Part shown: piece after piece, positions 1 through 8,142 of the stretch | Layout: every line of letters begins with the position of its first letter | Position numbering within the stretch: position 1 is the first letter of the stretch | DNA from: Oscillospiraceae bacterium | Lineage (GTDB): Bacteria > Bacillota > Clostridia > Oscillospirales > Oscillospiraceae | Direction of reading: 5' to 3' | Length of the DNA stretch: 64,000 nucleotides | Assembly (NCBI GenBank): GCA_902798545.1 | Contig: CADBWQ010000009.1 | Location: forward strand, 62,001 to 126,000 | Notes under the pieces: generated by a model | What the model was told of the DNA's origin: nothing | The model's database searches: none | What the model saw: the letters and a program-made list of their open reading frames with translations, nothing else | Program-made: the position numbers and the translations under genes

Positions 1-915
1 AATGTCGCATGCGACATAGATGCACATGCCGACAGGCGGGGTGACCAGACCGACGCCGATCATGACCGTGACCAGAACGCCGAGAACGATGGGGTCGATG
101 CCGACGGACATCGCGATCGGGAAGATGATGGGCATGAATAGGGTCAGCGCCGCGATGGATTCCATGAACATCGTGACGATGAAGAACAGCAGCAGGATCA
201 TCAGCAGGATGACGGTCGGGTTCGTGCTGACGCCCAGCATGGCTCCAGTGAGCCACTTGTCGAAGCCGGCGGTGGTGAGCATGATGGTGTAGAGCTTGGC
301 ACAGCCGATGACGACGAAGATACGTGCGGAGACGCGGACCGTCTCGGTAAAGCAGAACTTCAGGTCCGCCCACTTGAGCTCACGGTACACAAGGCCGCCG
401 CAGATCAGTCCGTAGACGACCGCGATGGCGCCCGCTTCGGTCGGGGAGACGACACCTGCGGTGATGGTGCCGATGATGATGACCGGCATCAGCAGCGCAG
501 GCCAGCTGCCCTTGAAGGTACGCCAGACTTCCTTGAGCTCGAAATGACCCGGTTCCGGCTGAACCTTTTCCTTCTTTGCGAAGATGTAGGAGATAATCAT
601 CTGGCTCAGGCCGATCAGGATGCCGGGGATGATGCCGCCGAGGAACATCTTGCCGGTGGAGATTGAGCAGATGCCCGCAATGACCACCATCGGGATGGAG
701 GGCGGGATGATGATGCCGACGGTGGAGGACACGCCCGTGACCGTGACCGTCAGTTCCTTGGAATAGCCCTTCTTCAGCATCGTTGGCATGAACATGCCGG
801 AGACGCCAGCCGTGTCAGCCACGGCGGAGCCGGAGATGCCGGCGAAGATCATCGAGGCCAGGACATTCACGTGTGCCAGACCGCCGTAGATGTGGCCGAC
901 AATGGCGTAGATGAA
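1..915 (-). pseudogene. dctM: TRAP transporter large permease (DctM), 5'-truncated, 3' end outside window
   Basis: Read on the minus strand this is the large membrane subunit of a TRAP transporter. Family landmarks are intact: GGLAHVNVLASMIFAG, then SGSAVADTAG, the IIPPSIPM loop, VSPTEAGAIA and TPPVGMC near the window edge. The family is about 425 residues, and the first 85 or so are missing. Just upstream of FIYAIVGH the sequence turns AT-rich, has no start codon, and meets an in-frame stop near position 1017. GC-rich codon use contrasts with the AT-rich neighbour from 916 on. The gene is therefore broken by a recombination junction, or the junction is an assembly join. The 3' end lies beyond position 1 and cannot be judged. 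Confidence 0.8.
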
Positions 916-1232
916 CCATATTTTGTCATTGTCCGAAGGTTGTTTTAGTGAAGAACTATAGATGTTGTTCGATAACAAAACAAAAATAATTAAGAAAATA
1001 AAATAAATATTAAATTAGTGAATATATTGAAAATAAATTAATAATTATGTTATTATAACGCTTGTTGATATACTGGAGAAAAAATATGTTTGTTATAACG
1101 AGTTGAAACTAACAAATAGGAGAAATAATTGGGATTGGAGAGTATTTGCAATTGAAGCTTGTGTAAAATAAACAAAAGTGATGCAAAAAAATTGTTTGTT
1201 TCGACGAAAAATAGAAAAATATAACTAAAATA

Positions 1233-1261
1233 TTGACAAGAAGAAAGACATAAGATAAACT
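1233..1261 (+). promoter_or_regulatory. Sigma-A promoter of the GntR regulator gene
   Basis: TTGACA (1233-1238), 17 bp, TAAACT (1256-1261). The predicted start of transcription falls just before or in the palindrome at 1275-1291, which fits autorepression. Confidence 0.65.
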
Positions 1262-1274
1262 GTAAGCGTACATT

Positions 1275-1291
1275 CATCAGAACATCTGATG
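1275..1291. promoter_or_regulatory. Palindromic operator 1 (probable GntR/FCD site)
   Basis: CATCAG-AACAT-CTGATG is a perfect 6-bp inverted repeat just downstream of the -10 box and just before the regulator gene. It matches 14 of 17 positions of the site at 2025-2041. GntR-family regulators bind such short palindromes. Assignment to this regulator is inferred from position and repetition. Confidence 0.7.
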
Positions 1292-1304
1292 TTTAGGGTT
1301 GAAT

Positions 1305-1964
1305 ATGGAAGAATTAAAGAAAATTGAAAAGAAACCAGCTTCTATGCTAGTTGTTGAATCGTTTAAAGAAGCGATTCAAACCGGAAAGTTTAAAGTCGGT
1401 GATAAAATCCCTAATGAGAGTGATCTATCGCGAGAGTTAGGAGTTAGTAGATCTTCTTTGCGAGAAGGTATGCGAATCTTGGCTGCATATGGCATTGTGG
1501 AGATACGTCAGGGCGATGGCACATATGTCGTAAATAAGTTCGCAGAACATGTTTTCGAATTTATGGGATTTTTACCAACGAAAGAGAATATAAAATATGT
1601 AACTTATCTAAGGCAAGTATTAGAAGTAGGTTGTGTTGCACTTATATATGATAAGTTTAATGAGGAGGAATGTTTAGAATTACGGAAATTGGTAGATAAA
1701 ATAAGTAGTAATGATGATTTAAGCATTAACGCCGATGCTGAGTTCCATAGTAGAATGATTGAAAAGACTAATAATCCTATGATTTGTTCTGTTTACTCTA
1801 TGATGAGAACAATGATTACTGTTTTAATGCGAACAAATATGGCGCAACAGGAAGTGGTTGAGACTGCTAGAGCATCACACATACTATTGTGTCAGGGGTT
1901 CGAAGAAAAGGATTATACTAAAATTCTTGATGGTCTAAAAATGCATTACGATCGAATTTTGTAA
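1305..1964 (+). CDS. GntR-family (FadR/FCD subfamily) transcriptional regulator
   Basis: A 219-residue regulator with an N-terminal winged helix (IPNESDLSRELGVSRSSLREGMRILAAYGIVEIRQGDGTYV in pieces: NESDLSRELGVSR and SLREGMRILAAYGIVE are visible) and an alpha-helical FCD ligand domain in the second half (LRQVLEVG, AEFHSRMIEKTNNP, the region that carries metal/effector-binding Asp and His residues in this family). The ATG at 1305 sits 6 nt after AGGG; an in-frame TTG at 1299 is less well placed. It lies directly upstream of the racemase-like, DUF1593 and TRAP genes in the same orientation. Two copies of one palindrome flank it, so it very likely controls itself and that operon. The effector is unknown but is probably the imported compound or a breakdown product. 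AT-rich codon use matches the island. Confidence 0.88.
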   Translation: MEELKKIEKKPASMLVVESFKEAIQTGKFKVGDKIPNESDLSRELGVSRSSLREGMRILAAYGIVEIRQGDGTYVVNKFAEHVFEFMGFLPTKENIKYVTYLRQVLEVGCVALIYDKFNEEECLELRKLVDKISSNDDLSINADAEFHSRMIEKTNNPMICSVYSMMRTMITVLMRTNMAQQEVVETARASHILLCQGFEEKDYTKILDGLKMHYDRIL

Positions 1965-2024
1965 GTTAACTATATAACTCCTTCATGATTGATATAGTGG
2001 GGGAGTAAAAAAAATAATTAAAAA

Positions 2025-2041
2025 CATCAGATGATTTGATG
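2025..2041. promoter_or_regulatory. Palindromic operator 2 (probable GntR/FCD site)
   Basis: CATCA-N7-TGATG, flanked by A and T so that the arms extend to ACATCA/TGATGT. It is 14/17 identical to operator 1 and ends 3 bp before the -35 box of the structural operon. Confidence 0.7.
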
Positions 2042-2044
2042 TAT

Positions 2045-2073
2045 TTGAAAAGTATCTTTTATCATACTAAAAT
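2045..2073 (+). promoter_or_regulatory. Sigma-A promoter of the racemase-like/DUF1593/TRAP operon
   Basis: TTGAAA (2045-2050), 17 bp, TAAAAT (2068-2073), about 35 bp before the first gene start at 2110. Confidence 0.6.
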
Positions 2074-2109
2074 AGCAGGTATAAGCTTTATTAGCTAATG
2101 GAGGTTAAA

Positions 2110-2760
2110 ATGAAAATAGCACTCGTTTATACTGGAGCAGGAGTTATAACGAATTTGTCGAAAATAGCTAGAGAAATGTATCCAGATAGTGAGATTATGA
2201 ATTTATTGGACGATACTCTTATTGGCGACTGCATGAAGGCCGGTTATATGACAAAAGATGTTGAACTGCGGCTGATAAATATCTTCCAATATGCTTATCA
2301 TGCAGGGGCAGATTATATATTGTTGACATGCTCCTCAGTAGGGGATGCTGCAGATTTGGGAAACAGCCTTGTACCTGTTCCAATTATCCGTATTGATCAA
2401 CCTATGTGTGAAGCTGCAATTTCAACAGCAGAAACGATCGGGGTAGTAGGTTCTCTATCTACTACATTGGAACCAACAAGCAATTTTGTTCAAAAACTTG
2501 CAGACATAAAAGGTAAAAAAATAAATATTGAACGAGGCCTTGCAAAAGGAGCATATGAAGCTGGTGTTGCTGGAAATTTTGTATTACATGATAAACTAAT
2601 AGAAGAAACAGCCATAGAGTTGTCGGACAAATGTGATGCTATTATTCTTGCTCAAGCGTCGATGGCACGTATGGAAGAACGTTTGGCAGCTGTCACAGGG
2701 AAAAAGGTTTTCTCTAGTCCAGTTTCTGGAATAGCTCAAATAAAGAATTATATTTTGTAA
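2110..2760 (+). CDS. Asp/Glu racemase-fold protein lacking the second catalytic cysteine
   Basis: A 216-residue cytoplasmic protein of the aspartate/glutamate/hydantoin racemase superfamily. The first half has the typical ADYILLTCSSVGD with the first catalytic Cys (about residue 74). In the second half the position where active racemases have a Cys reads ILAQASMARM (about 178-187), so the second Cys is replaced. Known family relatives with a single Cys (arylmalonate decarboxylases) are not racemases, so a decarboxylase, isomerase or lyase-like role is possible; this is inference. The start is the ATG at 2110: GGAGG at 2100-2104 lies 5 nt upstream, and an earlier in-frame ATG at 2098 overlaps that site. 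First gene of the island operon, followed by the DUF1593 gene after 38 nt. Confidence 0.82.
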   Translation: MKIALVYTGAGVITNLSKIAREMYPDSEIMNLLDDTLIGDCMKAGYMTKDVELRLINIFQYAYHAGADYILLTCSSVGDAADLGNSLVPVPIIRIDQPMCEAAISTAETIGVVGSLSTTLEPTSNFVQKLADIKGKKINIERGLAKGAYEAGVAGNFVLHDKLIEETAIELSDKCDAIILAQASMARMEERLAAVTGKKVFSSPVSGIAQIKNYIL

Positions 2761-2798
2761 GAATAAGAAAAGTCTTTTATGAAGGAGGTTTCTTGCAC

Positions 2799-4286
2799 AT
2801 GGCTAATAAACTGGTTCTAAAAAAAATATTTGGGGATGAAAAGAAAAGGTTCATTATTCTAACGGACATGGAAAATGAACCGGATGATTCTCAAACGATG
2901 GTTAAGCTGCTCTTGTATTCTAATGAAATTGATATTGAAGGACTTATCGCCGTTACGTCATGTTGGTTGAAAGATGATGTATATCCTGAGTCAATTGTAA
3001 GTAGAATACAGGCATTTGGCATTGTTAGATCTAATCTTATGAAACATGCAAGTGGCTGGCCAACGACAGATTATCTTTTGTCAATAACAGGTGGTGGTCA
3101 GACCGGTTTTGGGATGGAGGCAGTAGGTGAGGGAAAGAGTACACGTGGAAGTGAAATAATCATTCAGGCACTGTTAAAAGATGATCCCCGACCTATTTAT
3201 TTCTCGATCAATGCTGGAGCGAATACTTTAGCACAAGCTCTTTATGATATGAGAAATAGATTGGATAAAGATACTTTACAAGTTTGTCTAAGTAAAATTC
3301 GAGTATTTGATGATTCTGGTCAGGATAATGCTGGGGCTTGGATTAATCAGGAATTTCCGGAAGTATTTTATGTAAGAAACTCTCCTCAAGTTTATAGTTT
3401 AAATGGTCCAGATTTAAATATGGGGCCTCAACCATGGAAGCCTCTCAATCAATTTGAATGGGCTGAAGAAAATGTCCGAAGAAGGCATGGTATTTTAGGA
3501 GAATTGTTTCCGCAGCGAATTATTCGTTTTAAAGGGACCGGTGTCCCGGCTGGTGTGGTCATGCTTATGTATTGGTTTATGGACGGAGGTGGAACGACAG
3601 GAGTATTACATGTCCTTAACAATGGTCTTAATGTTCCTAGTGAAATAACTTGGGGAGGCTGGGGAGGCCGCTTCAAGGATGTAAAAAGAAAAATTTTTGC
3701 TGGGGAAAGTCCACAAGCAGCACAGGATCCTGAATATGCAAAAAACAACGCTGGTGCAGCTAATTCTTCGATTGATGAAAGTGCCTATGAATGGAGTAAT
3801 ATGTATGGCTGCGCAGCAGACACGTGGTTTGACGAAGATGAAAAGATCCTATATGAGAACAATATTTTTGCACCATTATGGCGATTTAGAAAAGATATAC
3901 TTTTCGACTTCCAAGCAAGAATGGACTGGTGTGTAAAAGAATATTGTGAAGCCAATCATCATCCGATTGCAAAGTTATATGAAGATGATGGTGAACGAGC
4001 AATAATGAAAGCAGCAGTTGTAAAAGGAACAGAATATGATGTTGATGCATCTTCTTCTGAAGATCCGGATGGCGATTCTTTGAATTTCCGTTGGTGGATT
4101 TATTCTGAAGCTGGAACATGCAAAAAAACCCCACTTCTTAAGAATGAAAAAAGTGCGGTTGTAACAGTCAGTATTCCAGAGAATGCTCAAAGTGGAGATA
4201 CTATTCATCTTATCCTCGAAGTGTTTGATAATAACGAAATTGTTTCGTTGAAATCTTATCGTAGAATTATTCTTGAAGTTGAGTAA
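2799..4286 (+). CDS. DUF1593 (Sde182-type) nucleoside-hydrolase-like protein
   Basis: About 495 residues. The N-terminal two thirds match the DUF1593/Sde182 nucleoside-hydrolase-like domain: ILTDMENEPDDSQTMV (the Asp-rich calcium/ribose-binding start), GLIAVTSCW, FSINAGANTLAQAL and IRVFDDSGQDNAGAWI. The last 100 residues (VDASSSEDPDGDSLNFRWW) form an Ig/PKD-like beta domain as in other DUF1593 proteins. There is no signal peptide, so it should act in the cytoplasm on what the adjacent TRAP system imports. AAGGAGG at 2783-2789 favours ATG 2799 over an in-frame TTG at 2793. The related fold hydrolyses N-ribosides, but substrates of DUF1593 are unsettled; O-glycoside or nucleoside cleavage is inference. 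Confidence 0.82.
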   Translation: MANKLVLKKIFGDEKKRFIILTDMENEPDDSQTMVKLLLYSNEIDIEGLIAVTSCWLKDDVYPESIVSRIQAFGIVRSNLMKHASGWPTTDYLLSITGGGQTGFGMEAVGEGKSTRGSEIIIQALLKDDPRPIYFSINAGANTLAQALYDMRNRLDKDTLQVCLSKIRVFDDSGQDNAGAWINQEFPEVFYVRNSPQVYSLNGPDLNMGPQPWKPLNQFEWAEENVRRRHGILGELFPQRIIRFKGTGVPAGVVMLMYWFMDGGGTTGVLHVLNNGLNVPSEITWGGWGGRFKDVKRKIFAGESPQAAQDPEYAKNNAGAANSSIDESAYEWSNMYGCAADTWFDEDEKILYENNIFAPLWRFRKDILFDFQARMDWCVKEYCEANHHPIAKLYEDDGERAIMKAAVVKGTEYDVDASSSEDPDGDSLNFRWWIYSEAGTCKKTPLLKNEKSAVVTVSIPENAQSGDTIHLILEVFDNNEIVSLKSYRRIILEVE

Positions 4287-4389
4287 AAAGCTTTTCTATC
4301 TGAGTATTTAGAGAAATTTTGGAGCATGATGTAGATGCACCAACATTTCTTTGAATAAAAAATAAAAAAATATATATTGGAGGAAAAAA

Positions 4390-5394
4390 ATGAAAAAAAG
4401 AATCTTTGCAATGCTTCTGTCGCTCACTCTTGTTTTCGCTCTTTCGGTAGTCTGTTATGCAGATAATGTTACGGTTTTGAAGTACGCACATATGAATACA
4501 GAAGACAATACTTCTGGACAGTATGCAATATGGTTTTCTAATCGTGTCGAAGAATTGACAGGAGGCTCAATACATATTGATATCTATCCAAATTCCCAGT
4601 TAGGTTCTATTCAGGAAATGGCGGAAATGGTATCAGCAGGAACTATTCAGTTGCATCATAACACTTGGGGTGGTTTGTCAGCAATATATGAAAAATTAGA
4701 GTTGCTTGACACTCCTTATCTTTACAAATCTATAGATGATGCTGTTAAAATGAATGATATCACATCATCTCCGATCCTCCAGCAATTCAACCAGGAATTG
4801 ATTGATAATGCTGGCGTAAGAATTCTTTGCTCAATTTATGGGGGAGCAAGAGAACTTACTTGTGTAAAGCCGATTTATTCTCCTGATGATTTGAAAGGTG
4901 TAAAAATTAGAGCGATTCCATCACCTGTATATACTACTGCAGTTGAAGGAATGGGGGCAATTTCTGTGGCAGTTGACTGGGCTGATACACCAGCTGCATT
5001 AGCTACCGGAGTTGCTGATGGTCAAGAGAATCCGCCCGTATCAATCTATACTGCGAATCTTCAGGAAACTCAAAAGTATATGATGGATACAAAACATATT
5101 ATTGCCATAGGCCCTATTGTAATGAATGAAAAAGCTTATCAGGCTCTTACACCTGAGCAACAGGCAGCGATTGATCAGGCAGCATATGAAACCTGGGAAA
5201 AATTCACTGCTTCAAATATAGCAAGTGAAAACGACTACATTCAGAAGCTGATTGATGACGGTGTTACTTTTATTACAGCGGAAGACGGGTTAAAGGTTGA
5301 TGAATTCAAGGCAAGTGTCGATGCCTTAGTTGCGATTAATTACGCGAAATATGCTGATGAATATGCGAAAATAAATGAATTTTTAGGCTACTAA
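4390..5394 (+). CDS. dctP: TRAP transporter substrate-binding protein DctP
   Basis: A 334-residue secreted solute receptor. It has an N-terminal signal peptide (KKR, a hydrophobic core, probable cleavage after CYADN; no proper lipobox). The DctP fold is shown by LKYAHMNTEDNTSG, FSNRVEELTGGSIHIDIYPN, the LKGVKIRAIPS segment with the conserved carboxylate-binding Arg, and NEKAYQALTPEQQAAI. It captures an organic acid outside the membrane and passes it to DctQM, driven by a sodium gradient. A strong GGAGG lies upstream. An intrinsic terminator follows the gene, as is common where the receptor is made in excess over the membrane subunits. The ligand cannot be told from sequence. Confidence 0.93.
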   Translation: MKKRIFAMLLSLTLVFALSVVCYADNVTVLKYAHMNTEDNTSGQYAIWFSNRVEELTGGSIHIDIYPNSQLGSIQEMAEMVSAGTIQLHHNTWGGLSAIYEKLELLDTPYLYKSIDDAVKMNDITSSPILQQFNQELIDNAGVRILCSIYGGARELTCVKPIYSPDDLKGVKIRAIPSPVYTTAVEGMGAISVAVDWADTPAALATGVADGQENPPVSIYTANLQETQKYMMDTKHIIAIGPIVMNEKAYQALTPEQQAAIDQAAYETWEKFTASNIASENDYIQKLIDDGVTFITAEDGLKVDEFKASVDALVAINYAKYADEYAKINEFLGY

Positions 5395-5424
5395 TTGATT
5401 AATGACGTAGAAGAAAGAAATATT

Positions 5425-5458
5425 GGGCGACCTTCATTATGAAGAGTCGCCCTTTTTT
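5425..5458 (+). terminator. Intrinsic terminator between dctP and dctQ
   Basis: GGGCGAC (5425-5431) pairs with GTCGCCC (5446-5452), with an inner stem CTTCA/TGAAG and six T residues after it. It should reduce read-through into dctQM. It also rules out the earlier TTG start for dctQ at 5423. Confidence 0.88.
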
Positions 5459-5494
5459 AAAATCCACTGGGGCATAGAAAGCGAGAGGCATATT

Positions 5495-6001
5495 ATGTCA
5501 ATAATAGATAAATGGTTTCTAAAGATCTTTTCAATATATCGAGTAGTACAGGTTATTTGCATATTATTAATGAGCATATTAGTATTTCTCCAGGTTATTC
5601 TAAGAGAGGTTTTTTCAATAGGAATACAATGGGCATATGAGCTGTCATGTTTTATGCAGATTACAATGGTTTGGCTCGGTATGCCGATACTTCTAATGAA
5701 AGATAGCAATATACAGATTACTCTAATTTATGACAAGAGCCCAGCGACAGTAAAAAGAGCATTGGATTTTTTAAAATATGTAGTATATGTTTGCTGTGCT
5801 ATTTTCCTGACATGGGGATATATTTTGTATGTACAAAATCTTGGCTCTATGAAAAGTGCAGTTCTTAGGTTACCAAATAATATTTTTTATGGTTCGATTT
5901 TGTTCGGAATAATAATGATGATTGCAGTGCTGGTTTTTAAAGCAAAAGTGCTGTTAAGAATAGGTAATTCATCTTTAGATGAAAAATTAAAGGGGATTTA
6001 A
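5495..6001 (+). CDS. dctQ: TRAP transporter small permease DctQ
   Basis: A 168-residue membrane protein with four predicted transmembrane helices (about residues 13-37, 47-66, 85-108 and 124-147) and the family pattern LREVFSIGIQWAYELSCF...WLGMPILLMKDSNIQI. The ATG at 5495 follows GAGAGG. The open frame extends back to 5423, but that part would be the terminator hairpin. It forms the membrane complex with DctM, whose gene begins 7 nt after the stop. Confidence 0.88.
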   Translation: MSIIDKWFLKIFSIYRVVQVICILLMSILVFLQVILREVFSIGIQWAYELSCFMQITMVWLGMPILLMKDSNIQITLIYDKSPATVKRALDFLKYVVYVCCAIFLTWGYILYVQNLGSMKSAVLRLPNNIFYGSILFGIIMMIAVLVFKAKVLLRIGNSSLDEKLKGI

Positions 6002-6008
6002 TAAAAAA

Positions 6009-7289
6009 ATGAATGGAATAATTGGTCTTGTTCTGTTTTTTGTTCTAATCTTCTTAGGAATTCCAGTTGCTTATTCAATGGTTTTTATTGCTGGAATATT
6101 CTTTATGACAAACGGAATGTCAATGATGGTTCTAGTGCAGAAAATGGGGGGTTCTCTCAATTCTGTTACGATGTTAGCTGTTCCGACATTTATTTTTGCA
6201 GGCTGCTTAATGAATAATGGGGGCTTGAGTGATAGTTTATTTAAATCTATTTTAACAACAAAAATAGGGAAACTAAAAGGCGGACTTGCTCATGTTAATG
6301 TTGTTGCAAGTTTGGTGTTTGCGGGTATGTCTGGAGCTGCATTAGCTGATCTAGGTGGTCTAGGGCAAGTTGAAATGAGAGCAATGCGTGAGAACGGGTA
6401 TGATGACTATGATAGCATTGCTGTAACATTAGCGTCATCAGCGATTGGTCCAATTTTCCCTCCATCTATACCTCTTTTGATGTATGCGTTAGTAGCTTCT
6501 GTTTCAGGTATAAAAATCCTTCTCGCGGGTATTATTCCAGGGATACTTTTAATGGGTTCGCTTATGGTGTTTGTGGCTGCATTAGCTAAGAAGAAAGACT
6601 TTCCTTATGGAAACATTAGTATATCAAAAATAGAAAAAAGGAGAATCCAACTTAAAGGAATACCAGCTTTTTTAGCCCCTGTAATATTGCTTGGAGGACT
6701 GTTGTCTGGCGCATATAGTCCAACAGAGCTGGCTTGTGTCGCGGTTGTTTATTCGGTAATTATAGGTATGTTCTTTTATAAGGGGCTGGATGGCAAGCGT
6801 TTGATTGCATCAGCGAAGGAGACATCTGAAACGATGTCAAATACTTTGTTCATTCTCTGTGGGGCGGCAGCGTTTTCCTTTATGTTGACATATGATCAGA
6901 TACCACAAAAACTTCAAGTTATTATTACTTCTATAACGTCTAACAAAATCCTTTTAATTATGTTAGCAAATATAATGCTTCTTATAGTTGGAATGGTTAT
7001 GGATACAGGTATTTCAATAATTATTTTCACTCCTATATTGTTACCGATAATGAAATCTATAGGGATGGATCCTCTGCAGATGGGTGTTATGATGGTCCTT
7101 AATTTAGTAATAGGTTTGTATACTCCGCCATTTGGTACGTGCCTATTTATGGCAACCTCGATGACAAAAAAACCGTTTGAGAGAATAGTAAACGCAATGA
7201 CACCATATTATTTACCACTAATAATAGTACTCTTATTAGTCGCATACATTCCTTTCTTGACAACGTGGCTTCCCAATATTGTATTTTGA
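6009..7289 (+). CDS. dctM: TRAP transporter large permease DctM
   Basis: A full-length 426-residue permease with about twelve membrane segments. Conserved points are GGLAHVNVVASLVFAG, the SSAIGPIFPPSIPLL loop, YSPTELACVAVVY and TPPFGTCLFMATSM. It carries the substrate and coupling ion. It is clearly different in base composition from the truncated GC-rich DctM at the left edge, so the two are not a recent duplication. The transketolase gene starts 20 nt after the stop with its own GGAGG, so the two are probably co-transcribed. Confidence 0.93.
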   Translation: MNGIIGLVLFFVLIFLGIPVAYSMVFIAGIFFMTNGMSMMVLVQKMGGSLNSVTMLAVPTFIFAGCLMNNGGLSDSLFKSILTTKIGKLKGGLAHVNVVASLVFAGMSGAALADLGGLGQVEMRAMRENGYDDYDSIAVTLASSAIGPIFPPSIPLLMYALVASVSGIKILLAGIIPGILLMGSLMVFVAALAKKKDFPYGNISISKIEKRRIQLKGIPAFLAPVILLGGLLSGAYSPTELACVAVVYSVIIGMFFYKGLDGKRLIASAKETSETMSNTLFILCGAAAFSFMLTYDQIPQKLQVIITSITSNKILLIMLANIMLLIVGMVMDTGISIIIFTPILLPIMKSIGMDPLQMGVMMVLNLVIGLYTPPFGTCLFMATSMTKKPFERIVNAMTPYYLPLIIVLLLVAYIPFLTTWLPNIVF

Positions 7290-7309
7290 AACGGAGGAAT
7301 GATGATTTT

Positions 7310-8128
7310 ATGACTGTTGAAGAATTATCGCGTATAGCTAACAGGCTTCGGCTCGATGTAGTGGAGACAGTGCATCTGGCGGGAGACGGGCATCCAGGCC
7401 CGTGCATGTCAATTGCGGATATTATGGCTGTTCTGTTTTTTGAGGAGATGAAGCTGGATCCCGCCAATCCACGCTGGCCGGAGCGCGACCGTTTCGTTCT
7501 CTCCAAGGGTCACGCCTGCCCCATTCTTTACGCCGCGCTTGCGCGCAAGGGCTACTTCCCTCTGGAAGAGCTGAAGGGGCTTCGTTCCCTGGGCTCCTTC
7601 CTGCAGGGTCACCCCGATATGAACAAGATCCCCGGCGTGGATACGGTCTCCGGTTCTCTCGGAAACGGCGTGGCCATCGGCCTCGGCATGGCCCTGGGCT
7701 GCCGGATGCAGGGCATTGAGAACTATGTTTACGCCATCGTCGGCGACGGCGAAGAGGAAGAGGGTATCATCTGGGAGGCCGCCATGGCCGCCGCCAAGTT
7801 CAAGGCCGGCAACCTCATCGTCTTCGCGGATCTGAACAACCACCAGTCCGGCGGCAAGGTCACCGAGCTTTCGAGCCTGTACCCGGTTGCCGACAAGTGG
7901 AACGCCTTCCACTGGCACGTTCAGGAGATCGACGGTCACGACATCACCCAGATTCAGGCCGCCATCGCCGAAGCGAAGAAGGTCACCGACAAGCCGTCCC
8001 TGATTGCATGCAAGACGGTCAAGGGCAAGAACATTCCTTATATGGAAGACAACAACGCCTGGCACAAGAGAGTGCCCACCGATGAAGAAGTCGAGATCGC
8101 GCGCGAAGCGCTCAAGGACAAGATCTGA
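7310..8128 (+). CDS. Transketolase, N-terminal (TPP-binding) subunit
   Basis: The thiamine diphosphate half (272 residues) of a split transketolase: AGDGHPGPCMS, LSKGHACPILYAAL, GSLGNGVAIGLGMAL and the TPP/Mg motif VGDGEEEEGIIWEA followed by LNNHQSGG. It transfers a two-carbon ketol unit between sugars together with the next gene product. The ATG at 7310 lies 12 nt after GGAGG (7293-7297). The first dozen or so codons are AT-rich like the upstream island, and by about codon 50 third positions become mostly G/C. The gene looks mosaic, with a recombination edge inside it. Two-subunit transketolases next to transporters often serve special sugar-acid catabolism (inference). Confidence 0.92.
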   Translation: MTVEELSRIANRLRLDVVETVHLAGDGHPGPCMSIADIMAVLFFEEMKLDPANPRWPERDRFVLSKGHACPILYAALARKGYFPLEELKGLRSLGSFLQGHPDMNKIPGVDTVSGSLGNGVAIGLGMALGCRMQGIENYVYAIVGDGEEEEGIIWEAAMAAAKFKAGNLIVFADLNNHQSGGKVTELSSLYPVADKWNAFHWHVQEIDGHDITQIQAAIAEAKKVTDKPSLIACKTVKGKNIPYMEDNNAWHKRVPTDEEVEIAREALKDKI

Positions 8129-8142
8129 GGGGAGGAAGAAAA

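Larger units (their letters stand above)
916..1298. other. AT-rich left edge of the island, no gene seen
   Basis: Base composition changes abruptly from GC-rich to very AT-rich at about 916-945. I see no convincing coding sequence. The 74-codon reading frame on the minus strand has no family resemblance and no ribosome-binding site. Only the gntR promoter and operator at the right end are recognisable. Confidence 0.6.

Noticed and set aside
20-292. A Met-rich plus-strand frame at the left edge
   Set aside because: It is the complement of conserved TRAP permease residues; Met/Thr-rich composition is typical of such shadows.
1053-1277. A 74-codon minus-strand frame in the AT-rich edge
   Set aside because: No ribosome-binding site, no motif, and it overlaps the gntR promoter.
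5423-5494. Longer dctQ beginning at TTG 5423
   Set aside because: The extra codons are the terminator stem-loop and T tract; ATG 5495 has a ribosome-binding site and starts the normal DctQ length.
916-7450. The AT-rich block as an insertion sequence or prophage
   Set aside because: No transposase, integrase, phage gene, tRNA or direct repeats at the edges were seen.
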